From contig CAXKVV010000652.1 of assembly GCA_964058805.1 (NCBI GenBank), positions 29,947 through 93,946 on the forward strand: DNA of 64,000 nt, in the 5' to 3' direction. This stretch comes from Schoenoplectus triqueter (Eukaryota; Streptophyta; Magnoliopsida; Poales; Cyperaceae). Position numbers and translations under genes: made by a program. Shown here in pieces: positions 13,251-24,218 of this stretch (position 1 is the stretch's first letter; each line of letters opens with the position of its first letter). The notes beneath the pieces were generated by a model. That model was not told the DNA's origin, ran no database searches, and was given only the letters and a program-made list of their open reading frames with translations.

Positions 13251-14866
13251 CGCGCAAAACGTGAAAACGGGACCCGACGCCCTCGGTACCGCCGAAAACG
13301 AGTCCGCGAGCGCAAAACATGAAAACGTGACCCGACGCCCACGGTACCGCCGAAACCGAGTCTGGGCGCGCAAAACGTGAAAACGGGACCCGACGCCCTC
13401 GGTACCGCTGAAAACGAGTCCGCGAGCGCAAAACATGAAAACGGGACCCGACGCCCTCGATACCGCCGAAAACGAGTCCGGGAGCGCAAAACATGAAAAC
13501 GGGACTTGACGCCCTCGGTACCGCCGGAAACGACTCTGGGCGCGCAAAACATGAAAACAGGACAAGACTCCGTCGGTACCGCCGAAAATGAGTCCGGGCG
13601 CGCAAAACATGAAAATGAGACCCGACGCCCTCGGCGCCGTCGAAAACGAGTCCGCGAGCGCAAAACACGAAAACGGGTCTCGACGCCATCGGTACCGCCG
13701 AAAATGAGTCGGGGAGCGCAAAACATGAAAACGGGATCGGACGCCCTCGGTACCGCCGAAACCGAGTCCGGGCGCACAAAACATGAAAACGGGTCCCGAC
13801 GCCCTCGATACCGCCGAAAACGAGACCCGGGAGCGCAAAACATGAAAACGGGACCCGACGCCCTCGGTACCGCGGAAAATGAGTCCGAGAGCGCAAAACA
13901 TGAAAACGGGACTCGACGCCCTCGATACCTCCGAAACCGAGTCCGGGCGCGTAAAACATGAAAACGGGCCACGACTCCCTCGGCGCCGCCGAAAACGAGT
14001 TCGAGAGCGCAAAACATGAAAACGGGTCTCGACGCCTTCGGTACCGCCGAAAATGACTCGGGGAGCGCAAAACATGAAAACGGGACCGGACGCCCTCGGT
14101 ACCGCCTTAACCGAGTCCGGGCGGGTAAAACATGAAAACGGGACACGACGCTCTCGGTAGAGCCGAAAATCAGTCGGGGCGCGCAAAACATGAAAACGGG
14201 TCCCGACGCCCTCGGTACAGCCGAAAATGAGTCCGGGCGCGCAAAACGTGAAAACCGGCCCCGACGCTCTCGGTAGAGCCGAAAATGAGTCGGGGAGCGC
14301 AAAACATGAAAATGGGACCGAACGCCCACGGCGCCGCCGAAACCGAGTCCGGGCGCGTAAAACATGAAAACGGGTCCCGACGACCTCGGTACCGCCGAAA
14401 ATGAGTCCGGGCGCGCAAAACGTGAAAACCGGACCCGACGCTCTCGGTAGAGCCGAAAATGAGTCGTGGAGCGCAAAACATGAAAACGGGACTGGACGCC
14501 CTCGGCGCCGCCGAAATCGAGTCCGGGCGCGCAAAACATAAAAACGGGTCCCTACGCCCTCGGTACTGCCGAAAATGAGTTCGGGCGCGCAAAACGTGAA
14601 AACGGGTCCCGACGCCCTCGGTACCGCCGAAACCGAGTCTGGGCGCGCAAAACGTGAAAACGGGACCCGACGCCCTCGGTACCGCCGAAAACGAGTCCGC
14701 GAGCGCAAAACATGAAAACGTGACCCGACGCCCTCGGTACCGCCGAAACCGAGTCCGGGCGCGCAAAACATGAAAACGGGACACGACTCCCTCGATACCG
14801 CCGAAAATGAGTCCGGGCGCGCAAAACATGAAAATGAGACCCGACGCCCTCGGCGCCGCCGAAAAC

Positions 14867-14937
14867 GAGTCCGAGCGCGCAAAACAAGAAAACAGGACTC
14901 GACGCCCGGACCCGACGCTCTCGGTAGAGCCTAAAAT
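14867..14937 (-). repeat. 71-bp monomer with 13-bp internal duplication
   Basis: The distance between successive GAG anchors (14,867 and 14,938) is 71 bp instead of 58. The excess is an imperfect 13-bp tandem duplication, GGACTCGACGCCC followed by GGACCCGACGCTC. It marks an out-of-register join between two monomer types. Confidence 0.8.
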
Positions 14938-15053
14938 GAGTCCGGGAGCGCAAAACAAGAAAACAGGACTCGACGCACTCGGTACCGCCGAAACCGAGTC
15001 CGGGCGCGCAAAACATGAAAACGGGACACGACTCCCTCGGTACCACCGAAAAT

Positions 15054-15080
15054 GAGTCTGGGTGCGAAAAACTTGAAAAC
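15054..15080 (-). repeat. 27-bp monomer remnant
   Basis: Successive GAG anchors at 15,054 and 15,081 are only 27 bp apart. CTTGAAAAC is followed directly by GAGACCCGGG. This is what loss of 31 bp between the two GAAAAC (GTTTTC) hexamers of one monomer would leave. The same join occurs again at 16,475-16,501 and near 19,274-19,300, so it was copied after it formed. Confidence 0.8.
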
Positions 15081-17050
15081 GAGACCCGGGAGCGCAAAAC
15101 ATGAAAACGGGACCCGACGCCCTCGGTACCGCGGAAAATGAGTCCGAGAGCGCAAAACATGAAAACGGGACTCGACGCCCTCGGTACCGCCGAAACCGAG
15201 TCGGGGCGCGCAAAACATGAAAACGGGACACGACTCCCTCGGTACCGCCGAAAACGAGTTCGAGAGCGCAAAACATGAAAACGGGTCTCGACGCCATCGG
15301 TACCGCCGAAAATGAGTCGGGGAGCGCAAAACATGAAAACGGGACCGGACGCCCTCGGTACCGCCGAAACCGAGTCCGGGCGCGCAAAACATGAAAACGG
15401 GTCACGACGCCCTCAGTACCGCCGAAACCGAGTCCGGGCGCGCAAAACGTGAAAACGGGACCCGACGCCCTCCGTACCGACGAAAACGAGTCCGCGAGCG
15501 CAAAACATGAAAACGTGACCCGACGGCCACGGTACTGCCGAAAACGAGTCCGGGAGCGCAAAACTTGAAAACGGGACTCGACGCCCTCGGTACCGCCGAA
15601 ACCGAGTCCGGGCGCGCAAAACATGAAAACGGGACAAGACTCTGTCGGTACCGCCGAAAATGAGTCCGGGCGCGCAAAACATGAAAATGAGACCCGACGC
15701 CCTCGGCGCCGTCGAAAACGAGTCCGCGAGCGCAAAACACGAAAACGGGTCTCGACGCCATCGGTACCGCCGAAAATGAGTCGGGGAGCGCAAAACATGA
15801 AAACGGGATCGGACGCCCTCGGTACCGCCGAAACCGAGTCCGGGCGCACAAAACATGAAAACGGGTCCCGACGCCCTCGGTACCGCCGAAAACGAGACCC
15901 GGGAGCGCAAAACATGCAAACGGGACCCGACGCCCTCGGTTCCGCGGAAAATGAGTCCGAGAGCGCAAAACATGAAAACGGGACCGGACGCCCTCGGTAC
16001 CGCCGAAACCGAGTCCGGGCGGGTAAAACATGAAAACGGGACACGACGCTCTCGGTAGAGCCGAAAATCAGTCGGGGCGCGCAAAACATGAAAACGGGTC
16101 CCGACGCCCTCGGTACCGCCGAAAATGAGTCCGGGCGCGCAAAACGTGAAAACCGGACCCGACGCTCTCGGTAGAGCCAAAAATGAGTCGGGGAGCGTAA
16201 AACATGAAAACGGGACCGGACGCCCTCGGCGCCGCCGAAACCGAGTCCGGGCGCGCAAAACATAAAAACGGGTCCCGACGCCCTCGGTACTGCCGAAAAT
16301 GAGTTCGGGCGCGCAAAACGTGAAAACCGGACCCGACGCTCTCGGTAGAGCCTAAAATGAGTCCGGGAGCGCAAAACAAGAAAACAGGACTCGACGCCCT
16401 CGGTACCGCCGAAACCGAGTCCGGGCGCGCAAAACATGAAAACGGGACACGACTCCCTCGGTACCACCGAAAATGAGTCTGGGTGCGAAAAACTTGAAAA
16501 CGAGACCCGGGAGCGCAAAACATGAAAACGGGACCCGACGCCCTCGGTACCGCGGAAAATGAGTCCGAGAGCGCAAAACATGAAAACGGGACTCGACGCC
16601 CTCGGTACCGCCGAAACCGAGTCGGGGCGCGCAAAACATGAAAACGGGACACGACTCCCTCAGTACCGCCGAAAACGAGTTCGAGAGCGCAAAACATGAA
16701 AACGGGTCTCGACGCCATCGGTACCGCCGAAAATGACTCGGGGAGCGCAAAACATGAAAACGGGACCGGACGCCCTCGGTACCGCCGAAACTGAGTCCGG
16801 GCGCGCAAAACATGAAAACGGGTCCCGACGCCCTCGGTACCGCCGAAACCTAGTCCGGGCGCGCAAAACGTGAAAACGGGACCCGACGCCCTCGGTACAG
16901 CCGAAAACGAGTCCGCGAGCGCAAAACATGAAAACGTGACCCGACGCCCTCGGTACCGCCGAAACCGAGTCCGGGCGCGCAAAACATGAAAACGGGACAC
17001 GACTCCCTCGGTACCGCCGAAAATGAGTCGGGGAGCGCAAAACATGAAAA

Positions 17051-19416
17051 CGGGACCGGACGCCCTCGGCGCTGCCGAATCCGAGTCCGGGCGCGCAAAA
17101 CGTGAAAACAGGTCCCGACGCCCTCAGTACCGCCAAAAATGAGTCCGGGCGCGCAAAACGTGAAAAACGGACCCAACGCCCTCGGTAGAGCCGAAAATGA
17201 GTCGGGGAGCGCAAAACATGAAAACGGGACCGGACGCCCTCGGTGCATCCGAAAACGAGTCTGAGAGCGCAAAACATGAAAACGGGTCGCGACGCTATCG
17301 GTACCGCCGAAAATGAGTCGGGGAGCGCAAAACATGAAAACGGGACCCGACGCCATCGGTACTGCCGAAAATGTGTCGGGGAGCGCAAATCATGAAAACG
17401 GGACCCGACGCCCTCGGTACCGCCGAAACCGAGTACGGGCGCGCAAAACGTGAAAACGGGACCCACCGCTCTCGGTACCGCCAAAAACGAGTTCGAGCGC
17501 CAAAATTAAGAAAACGAGACCCGACGCCCTCGGTACGGCCGAAACGGAGTCCGAGAGCGCAAAAAATGAAAACGGGACTCGACGCCCCCGGTACCGCCGA
17601 AAACGAGTCCGGGAGCGCAAAACATGAAAACGGGAATCGACGCCCTCGGTACCGCCGAAACCGAGTCCGGGCGCACAAAACATTAAAACGGGTCCCGACG
17701 ACCTCGGTACCGCCGAAAACGAGTACGGGCGCGCAAAACGTGAAAACGGGACCCACCGCTCTCGGTACCGCCGAAAACAAGTTCGAGCGCCAAAATTAAG
17801 AAAACGAGACCCGACGCCCTCGGTACGGCCGAAACGTAGTCCGAGAGCGCAAAAAATGAATACGGGACTCGACGCCCCCGGTACCGCCGAAAACGAGTCC
17901 GGGAGCGCAAAACATGAAAACGGGAATCGACGCCCTCGGTACCGCCGAAACCGAGTCCGGGCGCGCAAAACATGAAAACGGGACACGACTCCCTCGGTAC
18001 TGCCGAAAATGAGTCCGGGCGCGCAAAACATGAAAAAGAGACCCGACGCCCTCGGCACCGCCGAAAACGAGTCCGAGAGCGCAAAACATGAAAACGGGTC
18101 TCGACGCCATCGGTACCGCCGAAAATGAGTTCGGGCGTGAAAAAAGAAAATGAGACCCCTCCCTCGGCGCCGCCGAAACCGAGTCTGGGCGCGCAAAACA
18201 TGAAAACGGGTCCCGACGCCCTCGGTACCGCCGAAAATGAGTCCGGGCGCGCAAAACGTGAAAACCGGACCCAACGCCCTCGGTAGAGCCGAAAATGAGT
18301 CGGGGAGCGCAAAACATGAAAACGGGACTCGACGTCCTCTGTACCGCCGAAAACGAGTCCGGGAGCGCAAAAACGGGACTCGCCGCCCTCGGTACCGCCG
18401 AAACCGAGTCCGGGCGCGTAAAACATGAAAACAGGACACGACTCCCTCGGTACCGCCGAAAATGAGTTCGGGCGCGCAAAACATGAAAATGAGACCCGAC
18501 GCCCACAGCGCCGCCGAAAACGAGTCCGAGAGCGCAAAACATGAAAACGGGTCCCGACGCCCTCGGTACCGCCGAAAATGAGTCCGGGCGCGCAAAACGT
18601 GAAAAACTGACCCAACGCCCTCGGTAGAGCCGAAAATGAGTCGGGGAGCGCAAAACATGAAAACGGGACCGGACGCCCTCGGTGCCGCCGAAAACGAGTC
18701 TGAGAGCGCAAAACATGAAAACGGGTCGCGACGCTATCGGTACCGCCGAAAATGAGTCGGGGAGCGCAAAACATGAAAACGGGACCCGACGCCATCGGTA
18801 CCGCCGAAAATGTGTCGGGGAGCGCAAATCATGAAAACGGGACCCGACGCCCTCGGTACCGCCGACACCGACTCCGGGCACGCAAAACATGAAAACGGGT
18901 CCCGACGACCTCGGTACCGCTGAAAATGGGTCGGGATGCGCAAAACATGAAAACGGGACCGGACGACCTCGGCGCCGCCGAAACCGAGTCCGGGCGCGCA
19001 AAACATGAAAACGGGTCTCGACGCCCTCGGTACCGCCGAAAATGAGTCCGGGCGCGCAAAACATGAAAACCGGACCCGACGCTCTCGGTAGAGCCGAAAA
19101 TGAGGCGGGGAGCGCAAAACATGAAAACGTGACCCGACGGCCTCGGTACATCCGAAAACGAGTCCAGAAGCGCAAAAAATGAAAACGGGACTTGACGCCC
19201 TCGGTACCGCCGAAACCGAGTCCGGGCGCAAAACTTGAAAACGGGTCCCGACGCCCTCGGTACCGCCGAAAATGAGTCTGGGTGCGAAAAACTTGAAAAC
19301 GAGACCCGGGAGCGCAAAACATGAAAACGGGACCCGACGCCCTCGGTACCGCGGAAAATGAGTCCGAGAGCGCAAAACATGAAAACGGGACTCAACGCCC
19401 TCGGTACCGCCGAAAA
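17051..19416 (-). repeat. Irregular satellite next to the switch
   Basis: About 41 monomers with local duplications. The block containing GACGCTATCGG and CAAATCATG occurs twice (CAAATCATG at 17,386 and 18,825, offset 1,439). AAAATTAAG-type monomers lie near 17,510 and 17,800. Small deletions include AGCGCAAAAACGGG near 18,365 (7 bp lost within A-runs), GGCGTGAAAAAAG near 18,134, and GGGCGCAAAAC near 19,223 (2 bp lost). The 27-bp remnant join is present near 19,274-19,300. No gene is present. Confidence 0.85.
18668..18880 (-). repeat. Composite block shared, inverted, with right arm
   Basis: This run of monomers carries GTCTGAGAGCGC, GGGTCGCGACGCTATCGG, GACGCCATCGG, CAAATCATG and the rare CCGACACCGACTC in order. 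Its reverse complement occurs near 23,005-23,205 with about two mismatches over 200 bp, and again at +3,513 and +7,026. The rare linked variants show that both arms descend from one ancestral array rather than from independent amplification of the monomer. Confidence 0.85.
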
Positions 19417-19446
19417 ACATGAAAACGAATAATTTTCGGCGGTACC
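19403..19446. other. Orientation switch of the satellite array
   Basis: GGTACCGCCGAAAA at 19,403-19,416 is followed by its exact reverse complement TTTTCGGCGGTACC at 19,433-19,446. The 16-bp spacer between them (19,417-19,432) has a left half resembling the A-rich sense (ACATGAAAACG). Its right end (CGAATAATTTTC from 19,426) belongs to a distinctive right-arm monomer. All monomers before the switch are minus-oriented and all after it are plus-oriented. Beyond the first monomer the two sides are not mirror images: the monomer variants differ, so this is not a perfect fold-back palindrome. It is either a true inversion breakpoint within the satellite or an assembly join between two arrays. Confidence 0.9.
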
Positions 19447-21200
19447 GATGGCGTCGAGACCCGTTTTCATGTTTTGCGCGCCCGGACTCGGTTTCGGCGG
19501 TACCGAGGGTGTCCGGTCCCGTTTTCATGTTTTGCGCTCCCCGACTCATTTTCGGCGGTACCGATGGCGTCGAGACCCGTTTTCATGTTTTGCGCTCTCG
19601 GACTCGTTTTCAGAGGCGCCGAGGGCGTCGGGTTTCATTTTTATGTTTTGCGCGCCCGGTCTCATTTTCGGCTGGTACCGAGGGAGTCGTGTCCCGTTTT
19701 CATGTTTTGCGCGCCCGGACTCGGTTTCGGCGGTACCGGGGCGTCCGGTCCCGTTTTCACGTTTTGCGTTCTCGGACTCCGTTTCGGCCGTACCGAGGGC
19801 GTCGGGTCTCATTTTCTTAATTTGGGCGCTCGAACTCGTTTTCGGCGGTACCGAGAGCGTCGGGTCCCGTTTTCACGTTTTGCGCGCCCGGACTCGGTTT
19901 CGGCGGTACTGAGGTCGTCGGGACCCGTTTTCATGTTTTGCGCGCCTGGACTCGATTTCGGCGGTACTGATGTCGTCGGGACCCGTTTTCATGTTTTGCG
20001 CCCCCGGACTCGTTTTCGGCGGTACCGAGGGCGTGGAGTCTGTTTTCATGTTTTGCGCTCCCCGACTCATTTTCAGCTCTTCCGAGGGCGTCGGGTCCGG
20101 TTTTCGGCGGTACCGAGGGAGTCATGTCCCGTTTTCATGTATTGCGCGCCCGGACACTGTTTCGGTGGTACCGAGGGCGTCGGAACCCTTTTTCATGTTT
20201 TGCGCGCCCGGACTCGGTTTCGGCGGTACCGAGGGCGTCGAGTCCCGTTTTCATGTTTTGTGCTCCCGGACTTGTTTTCGGCGGTACCGGGGGCGTCGGG
20301 TCCCGTTTTCATGTTTTGCGCTCTCGAACTACGTTTCGGCCGTACCGAGGGCGTCGGGTCTCGTTTTCTTAATTTGGGCGCTCGAACTCGTTTTCGGCGG
20401 TACCGAGAGCGTCGGGTCCCGTTTTCACGTTTTTCGCGCCCGGACTCGGTTTCGGCGGTACCGAGGTCGTCAGGACCCTTTTTTATGTTTTGCGCGCCGA
20501 GAGTCGGAGTCGGCGGTACCGATGGCGTCGGGTCCCGTTTTCATGATTTGCGCGCCCGGACTCATTTTCGGCGGCGCTGAGGGAGTCGTGTCCCGTTTTC
20601 ATGTTTTGCGCGCCCGGACTCGGTTTCGGCTGGTACCGAGGGCGTCGAGTCCCGATTTCATGTTTTGCGCTCCCCGACTCGTTTTCGACGGCGCCGAGGG
20701 CGTCGGGTCCCGTTTTCATGTTTTGCGCGCCCGGACTCGGTTTCGGCGGCGCCGAGGGCGTCGGGACCCGTTTTAATGTTTTGCGCTCACGGACTCGGTT
20801 TCATCGTTACCGAGGGCGTCGGGTCCCGTTTTCATGTTTTGCGCTCTCGGACTCGTTTTCGGCGGTACCGAGGGCGTCGACTCTCGTTTTCTTGTTTTGC
20901 GCTCCTGGACTCGTTTTCGGCGGTACCGAGGGCGTCGAGTCCCGTTTTCACGTTTTGCGCGCCCCGACTCGGTTTCGGCGGTGCCGAGGGCGTCGGGACC
21001 CGTTTTCATGTTTTGCGCGCCCGGACTCAGTTTCGGCGGTACCGAGGGCGTTCGGTCCAGTTTTCATGTTTTGCGCTCCCCGACTCATTTTCGGCGGTAC
21101 CGATGGCGTCGAGACCCATTTTCATGTTTTGCGCTCTCGGACTCATTTTCGGCGGCGCCGAGGGCGTCGGGTCTCATTTTCATATTTTGCGCGCCCGGAC
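19433..21200 (+). repeat. Irregular satellite right of the switch
   Basis: About 30 monomers, plus-oriented, without a repeated long unit. It begins inside the AATAATTTTC marker monomer. It includes CTTAATTTGGGCG monomers near 19,816 and 20,368, 1-bp insertions at CGGCTGGTACC (near 19,669 and 20,628), and a 31-bp half-monomer near 20,095-20,125 (GGTCCGGTTTTCGGCGG). The last 200 bp or so resemble the end of the following HOR. No gene is present. Confidence 0.85.
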
Positions 21201-24200
21201 TCATTTTAGGCGGTACCGAGGGAGTCGTGTCCCGTTTTCATGTTTTGCGCGCCCGGACTCGGTTTCGGCGGTACCGGGGGCGTCGGGTCTCGTTTTCATG
21301 TTTTGCGTTCTCTTACTCCGTTTCGGCCGTACCGAGGGCGTCGGGTCTCGTTTTCTTAATTTGGGTGCTCGAACTCGTTTTCGGCGGTACCGAGAGCGTC
21401 GGGTCCCGTTTTCACGATTTGCGCGCCCGGACTCGGTTTCGGCGGTACCGAGAGCGTGGGGTCCCGTTTTCACGTTTTGCGCGCCCGGATTCGGTTTCGG
21501 CGGTAACGAGGTCGTCGGGACCCGTTTTCATGTTTTGCGCGCCGGGACTCGGTTTCGGCGGTACTGATGTCGTCGGGACCCGTTTTCATGTTTTGCGCTC
21601 CCGGACTCGTTTTCGGCGGTACCGAGGGCATCGAGTCCGTTTTCATGTTTTGCGATCTCCGACTCATTTTCAGCTCTTCCGAGGGCGTCGGGTCCGGTTT
21701 TCGGCGGTACCGAGTGAGTCATGTCCCGTTTTCATGTATTGCGCGCCCGGACACGGTTTCGGCGGTACCGAGGGCGTCGAGTCCCGTTTTCATGTTTTGT
21801 GCTCCCGTACTCGTTTCCGGCGGTACCGGGGGCGTCGGGTCCCGTTTTCATGTTTTGCGTTCTCGGACTCCGTTTCGGCCGTACCGAGGGCGTCGGGTCT
21901 CGTTTTCTTAATTTGGGCGCTCGAACTCGTTTTCGGCGGTACCGAGAGCGTCGGGTCCCGTTTTCACGTTTTGCGCGCCCGGACTCGGTTTCGGCGGTAC
22001 CGAGGTCGTAGGGACCCGTTTTCATTTTTTGCTTGCCTGGACTCGGTTTCGGCGGTACCGAGGGCGTCGAGCCCCGTTTTCATGTTTTGCGCTCCCGGAC
22101 TCGTTTTCGGCGGTACCGAGGGCGTCGAGTCCCGTTTTCATGTTTTGCGCTCCCCGACTCATTTTCGGCTCTTCCGAGGGCGTCGGGTTCGGTTTTTGAC
22201 GGTACCGAGGGAGTCATGTCCCGTTTTCATGTTTTGCGCGCCCGGACTCAGTTTCGGCGGTACCGAGGGCGTCGAGTCCCGTTTTCATGTTTTGTGCTCC
22301 CGGACTTGTTTTCGGCGGTACCGGGGGCGTCGGGTCCCGTTTTCATGTTTTGCGCTCTCGAACTACGTTTCGGCGGTACCGAGGGCGTCGGGTCTCGTTT
22401 TCTTAATTTGGGCGATCGAACTCGTTTTCGGCGGTACCGAGGTCGTCATGACCCTTTTTCATGTTTTGCGCGCCCGGACTCGGTTTCGGCGGTACCGAGG
22501 GCGTCCGGTCCCGTTTTCATGTTTTGCGCTTCCCGACTCATTTTCGGCGGTACCGATGGCGTCGAGACCCATTTTCATGTTTTGCGCTCTCGGACTCGTT
22601 TTCGGCGGCGCCGAGGGCGTCGGGTCTCATTTTCATATTTTGCGCGCCCGGACTCATTTTAGGCGGTACCGAGGGAGTCGTGTCCCGTTTTCATGTTTGC
22701 GCGCCCGGACTCGGTTTCGGCGGTACCGGGGGCGTCGGGTCCCGTTTTCATGTTTTGCGTTCTCGGACTCCGTTTCGGCCGTACCGAGGGCGTCGGGTCT
22801 CGTTTTCTTAATTTGGGCGCTCAAACTCGTTTTCGGCGGTACCGAGAGCGTCGGGTCCCGTTTTCACGATTTGCGCGCCCGGACTCTGTTTCGGCGGTAC
22901 CGAGAGCGTCGGGTCCCGTTTTCACAATTTGCGCGCCCGGACTCGGTTTCGGCGGTACCGAGGTCGTGAGGACCCGTTTTCATGTTTTGCGCGCCGAGAG
23001 TCGGTGTCGGCGGTACCGAGGGCGTCGGATCCCGTTTTCATGATTTGCGCTCCCCGACTCATTTTCGGCGGTACCGATGGCGTCGGGTCCCGTTTTCATG
23101 TTTTGCGCTCCCCGACTCATTTTCGGCGGTACCGATAGCGTCGCGACCCGTTTTCATGTTTTGCGCTCTCAGACTCGTTTTCGGCGGCGCCGAGGGCGTC
23201 CGGTCCCTTTTTCATGTTTTGCGCTCCCCGACTCATTTTCGGCGGTCCCGATGACGTCGAGTCCCGTTTTCATGTTTTGCGCTCCAGGACTCGTTTTCAA
23301 CGGCGCCGAGGGCGTCGGGTCCCGTTTTCTTATTTTGCGCGCCCGGACTCGGTTTCGACGGCGCCGAGGGCGTCGGGACCCGTTTTAATGTTTTGAGCTC
23401 GTGGACTCTGTTTCGACGTTACCGAGGGCGTCGGGTCCCGTTTTCATGTTTTGCGCTCCCGGACTCGTTTTCGGCGGTACCGAGGGTGTCGGGTCCCGTT
23501 TTCAAGTTTTGCGCTCCTCGAATAATTTTCGGCGGTACCGATGGCGTCGAGACCCGTTTTCATGCTTTGCGCTCGCGGACTCTTTTTCGGAGGCGCCGAG
23601 GGCGTCGGGTCTGGTTTTCAAATTTTTCGCACCCAGACTCATTTTCGGCGGTACCGAGGGCGTCGAGTCCCGTTTTCTTATTTTGCGCTCCCGGAATCGT
23701 TTTTGGCGGTACCGAGCGCGTCGGGTCCCGTTTTCACGTTTTGCGCGCCCGGACTCGGTTTCGGTGGTACCGAGGGCGTCGGAACCCTTTTTCATGTTTT
23801 GCGCGCTCGGACTCGGTTTCGGCGGTACCGAGGGCGTCCGGTCCCGTTTTCATGTTTTGCGCTCCCCGACTCATTTTCGGCGGTACCGATGGTGTCGCGA
23901 CCCGTTTTCATGTTTTACGCTCTCGGACTCGTTTTCGGCGGCGCCGAGGGCGTCGGGTCTCATTTTCATGTTTTGCGCGCTTGGAGTCATTTTTGGCGGT
24001 ACCGAGGGCGTCGGGACCCGTTTTCATGTTTTGCGCTCCCGGACTCGGTTTCGGCGGTACCGAGGGCGTCCGGTCCCGTTTTCATGTTTTGCGCTCCCCG
24101 ACTCATTTTCGGCGGTACCGATGGCGTCGCGACCCGTTTTCATGTTTTGCGCTCTCGGACTCGTTTTCGGCGGCGCCGAGGGCGTCGGGTCTCATTTTCA

Positions 24201-24218
24201 TATTTTGCGCGCCCGGAC
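21201..24218 (+). repeat. Second HOR, copy 1 (3,018-bp form)
   Basis: The copy is delimited by the TCATTTTAGGCGG monomer at 21,201 and its homologue at 24,219. It has only one 495-bp sub-block, starting at GTCGTAGGG (22,005), so it is 3,018 bp long rather than 3,513. The second half contains the AATAATTTTC marker (23,521) and the inverted counterpart of the left-arm composite block (23,005-23,205). Confidence 0.92.
23005..23205 (+). repeat. Right-arm counterpart of the left composite block
   Basis: Reverse complement of 18,668-18,880. It has GAGTCGGTGTCGG, then CATGATTTGCG, GATGGCGTC, GATAGCGTCGCG and CTCTCAGACTCG in order. It recurs in the next two HOR copies 3,513 and 7,026 bp downstream. 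Confidence 0.85.

Larger units (their letters stand above)
13251..17050 (-). repeat. Mosaic of block duplications
   Basis: There is no single HOR period, but blocks recur in tandem. 13,561-13,905 matches 15,633-15,977 (offset 2,072). The CCGAAAATCAGTCGG monomer at 14,163 recurs at 16,061 (offset 1,898). GCAAAACATAAAAAC at 14,531 recurs at 16,255 (offset 1,724). 14,925-15,395 matches 16,346-16,816 (offset 1,421). Offsets 1,724, 1,898 and 2,072 differ by 174 bp, three monomers. Each equals a whole number of monomers minus 16, which fits one extra 13-bp duplication plus one 27-bp monomer remnant between the copies. No gene is present. Confidence 0.85.
1..19416 (-). repeat. Left arm: monomers with T-rich strand on minus
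   Basis: Every monomer here reads on the plus strand in the A-rich sense (GCAAAACATGAAAACGGG and similar). The T-rich consensus is therefore on the minus strand. Recurrent variants are CATGAAAA or CGTGAAAA, CCGAAAACGAG or CCGAAAATGAG, GGTACC or GGCGCC at the central hexamer, and a GGTAGAGCC form. The arm contains the 1,624-bp HOR and several shuffled domains. The CTCGAG (XhoI)-type monomer that is common in the right arm beyond 32 kb was not seen here. Confidence 0.96.

Noticed and set aside
3772..14882. Minus-strand frames of about 1,000 to 1,420 codons recurring every 1,624 bp as a gene family
   Set aside because: They overlap one another, cross HOR boundaries, start at arbitrary ATG in CATG motifs, and have no ribosome-binding or splice context distinct from the repeat. 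They copy the HOR, not genes.
19403..19446. Orientation switch as a simple fold-back sequencing artefact
   Set aside because: Sequences on the two sides are not reverse complements of each other beyond the shared monomer core. Variants differ from the first monomer onward. Misassembly of two arrays is still possible and is noted in the findings.
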